Assembly (NCBI GenBank): GCA_007133995.1
Contig: SLLP01000047.1
Location: forward strand, 1 to 6,051
Origin: Balneolales bacterium
GTDB taxonomy: Bacteria > Bacteroidota > Rhodothermia > Balneolales > Natronogracilivirgulaceae
DNA: 6,051 nt
Reading direction: 5' to 3'
The translations under genes were made by a program, and so were the position numbers. Positions 5,186 to 6,051 of this stretch are shown one piece after another; positions within the stretch are counted from its first letter, which is position 1, and each line of letters begins with the position of its first letter. The notes under the pieces are model-generated. The model ran no database searches and was not told where the DNA came from. It saw nothing but the letters and a program-made list of their open reading frames with translations.

Positions 5186-6051
5186 AGTTCTCATTGCCAA
5201 TCGCGGTGAAATTGCAGTGAGAGTAATTCGCAGCTGCCGTGAGCTGGGTTTGAAAACAGTCGCCGTCTATTCCCCAACGGATGCGCGGAGTCCCCATACC
5301 CTGTATGCAGATGAAGCCGTTTTGCTGGAAGGCCATACTGCAGCTGAAACCTATCTTAATCAAAACCGGATTCTGGATGTTGCCAGGGAGAGGCAGGCAG
5401 ATACGATTCACCCCGGTTATGGCTTCCTGAGCGAAAATGCAGATTTTGCGGAGGCTTGTATCCGTGAAAATATCGCTTTTATTGGTCCGAATCCGAAAAG
5501 CATAAGGGAAATGGGGGATAAGACCAGGGCACGTGAACTTATGAAACAGGCGGGAATACCCATCCCTCCGGGGACCAGGTCAACGGTGATCACAGACGAT
5601 GAGGCGATCGCAATAGGTGATAACATCGGATATCCTGTGCTGATCAAGGCGGCGGCCGGCGGGGGAGGCAAGGGCATGCGCAAGGTAGCATCTGCAGCTG
5701 ACCTTCCAGCAGCGCTCAAAGCGGCACGTTCAGAATCGGCCGGTGCTTTTGGTGATGACCGTGTTTATATCGAAAAATATCTGCAGGAACCGCGGCATGT
5801 GGAGTTTCAGATATTTGCCGACAGTCACGGCAATTGTGTCCACCTTTTTGATCGCGAATGCTCTATACAGCGGCGCCATCAGAAGCTTGTTGAGGAGGCT
5901 CCGAGTCCGTTAGTTGATGAAAAGCTGCGTACAGAGATGGGACAGGCTGCTGTTCGCGTTGCGAAAAGCTGTGGATATGTGGGTGCCGGTACGGTGGAGT
6001 TTCTGGTCGACAGCAACAGGCGCTACTATTTTCTTGAAATGAATACCCGTC
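5175..6051 (+). CDS. Biotin carboxylase / acyl-CoA carboxylase alpha subunit, N-terminal part
   Basis: The frame starts at ATG 5175 and is open to the window end, giving 292 residues plus one base. It carboxylates biotin with ATP and bicarbonate, supplying an acetyl-, propionyl- or methylcrotonyl-CoA carboxylase. Visible features are the N-terminal domain VLIANRGEIAVRVIR (5-19), HPGYGFLSENADF (79-91), MGDK (113-116), the ATP-grasp glycine loop KAAAGGGGKGMR (158-169), EKYLQEPRHVEFQ (200-212), CSIQRRHQKLVEEAP (229-243) and GAGTVEFL (270-277) leading to EMNTR. The GGGGKGMR loop and VRVAKSCGYVGAGTVEFL segment look more like propionyl/methylcrotonyl-CoA carboxylase alpha than stand-alone AccC, but the deciding C-terminal biotin-carrier domain is outside the window. 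A GGGGAG lies 15 bases before the start, too far for a strong ribosome-binding site; the start falls inside the end of the esterase-like gene. Confidence 0.92.
   Translation, partial: MFRKVLIANRGEIAVRVIRSCRELGLKTVAVYSPTDARSPHTLYADEAVLLEGHTAAETYLNQNRILDVARERQADTIHPGYGFLSENADFAEACIRENIAFIGPNPKSIREMGDKTRARELMKQAGIPIPPGTRSTVITDDEAIAIGDNIGYPVLIKAAAGGGGKGMRKVASAADLPAALKAARSESAGAFGDDRVYIEKYLQEPRHVEFQIFADSHGNCVHLFDRECSIQRRHQKLVEEAPSPLVDEKLRTEMGQAAVRVAKSCGYVGAGTVEFLVDSNRRYYFLEMNTR

Overview
The window looks like ordinary chromosomal DNA from a Bacteroidota/Balneolota-type bacterium. This is inferred from three things: the style of the QueE, SAICAR synthetase, phytoene synthase and esterase-like proteins; start codons that almost all lack a Shine-Dalgarno sequence; and exact TAnnTTTG matches, the Bacteroidota -7 promoter motif, upstream of two genes. 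No mobile element, CRISPR array, tRNA or rRNA is visible.

Left part (1-904, + strand). The last 39 codons of an unrecognised gene are followed by a degenerate 28-bp-period repeat. Next come a candidate promoter and an 18-bp near-palindrome with a central CpG. Then comes queE, the radical-SAM 7-carboxy-7-deazaguanine synthase of queuosine/7-deazaguanine synthesis.

Middle part (1005-2968, - strand). A LacI-family regulator and purC (SAICAR synthetase, purine synthesis) form a translationally coupled pair with a GTGA overlap. They are convergent with queE. A 436-bp A+T-rich divergent spacer (2969-3404) separates the regulator from the next gene and holds several small inverted repeats.

Right part (3405-6051, + strand). 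This holds a CrtB-type phytoene synthase (carotenoid entry step), then a protein of the esterase (alpha/beta-hydrolase) superfamily, then the N-terminal 292 residues of a biotin carboxylase/acyl-CoA carboxylase alpha subunit that runs off the window. The esterase-like protein has Asp where the nucleophile Ser should be and lacks the expected C-terminal His. Its gene overlaps the carboxylase gene by 11 bases, so the two are probably one transcript.

There is no clear undescribed multi-gene system. The best leads are the apparently catalytically dead esterase-fold protein coupled to a biotin carboxylase, the LacI-type regulator coupled to purC, and the LacI-style palindrome just downstream of the predicted queE promoter.
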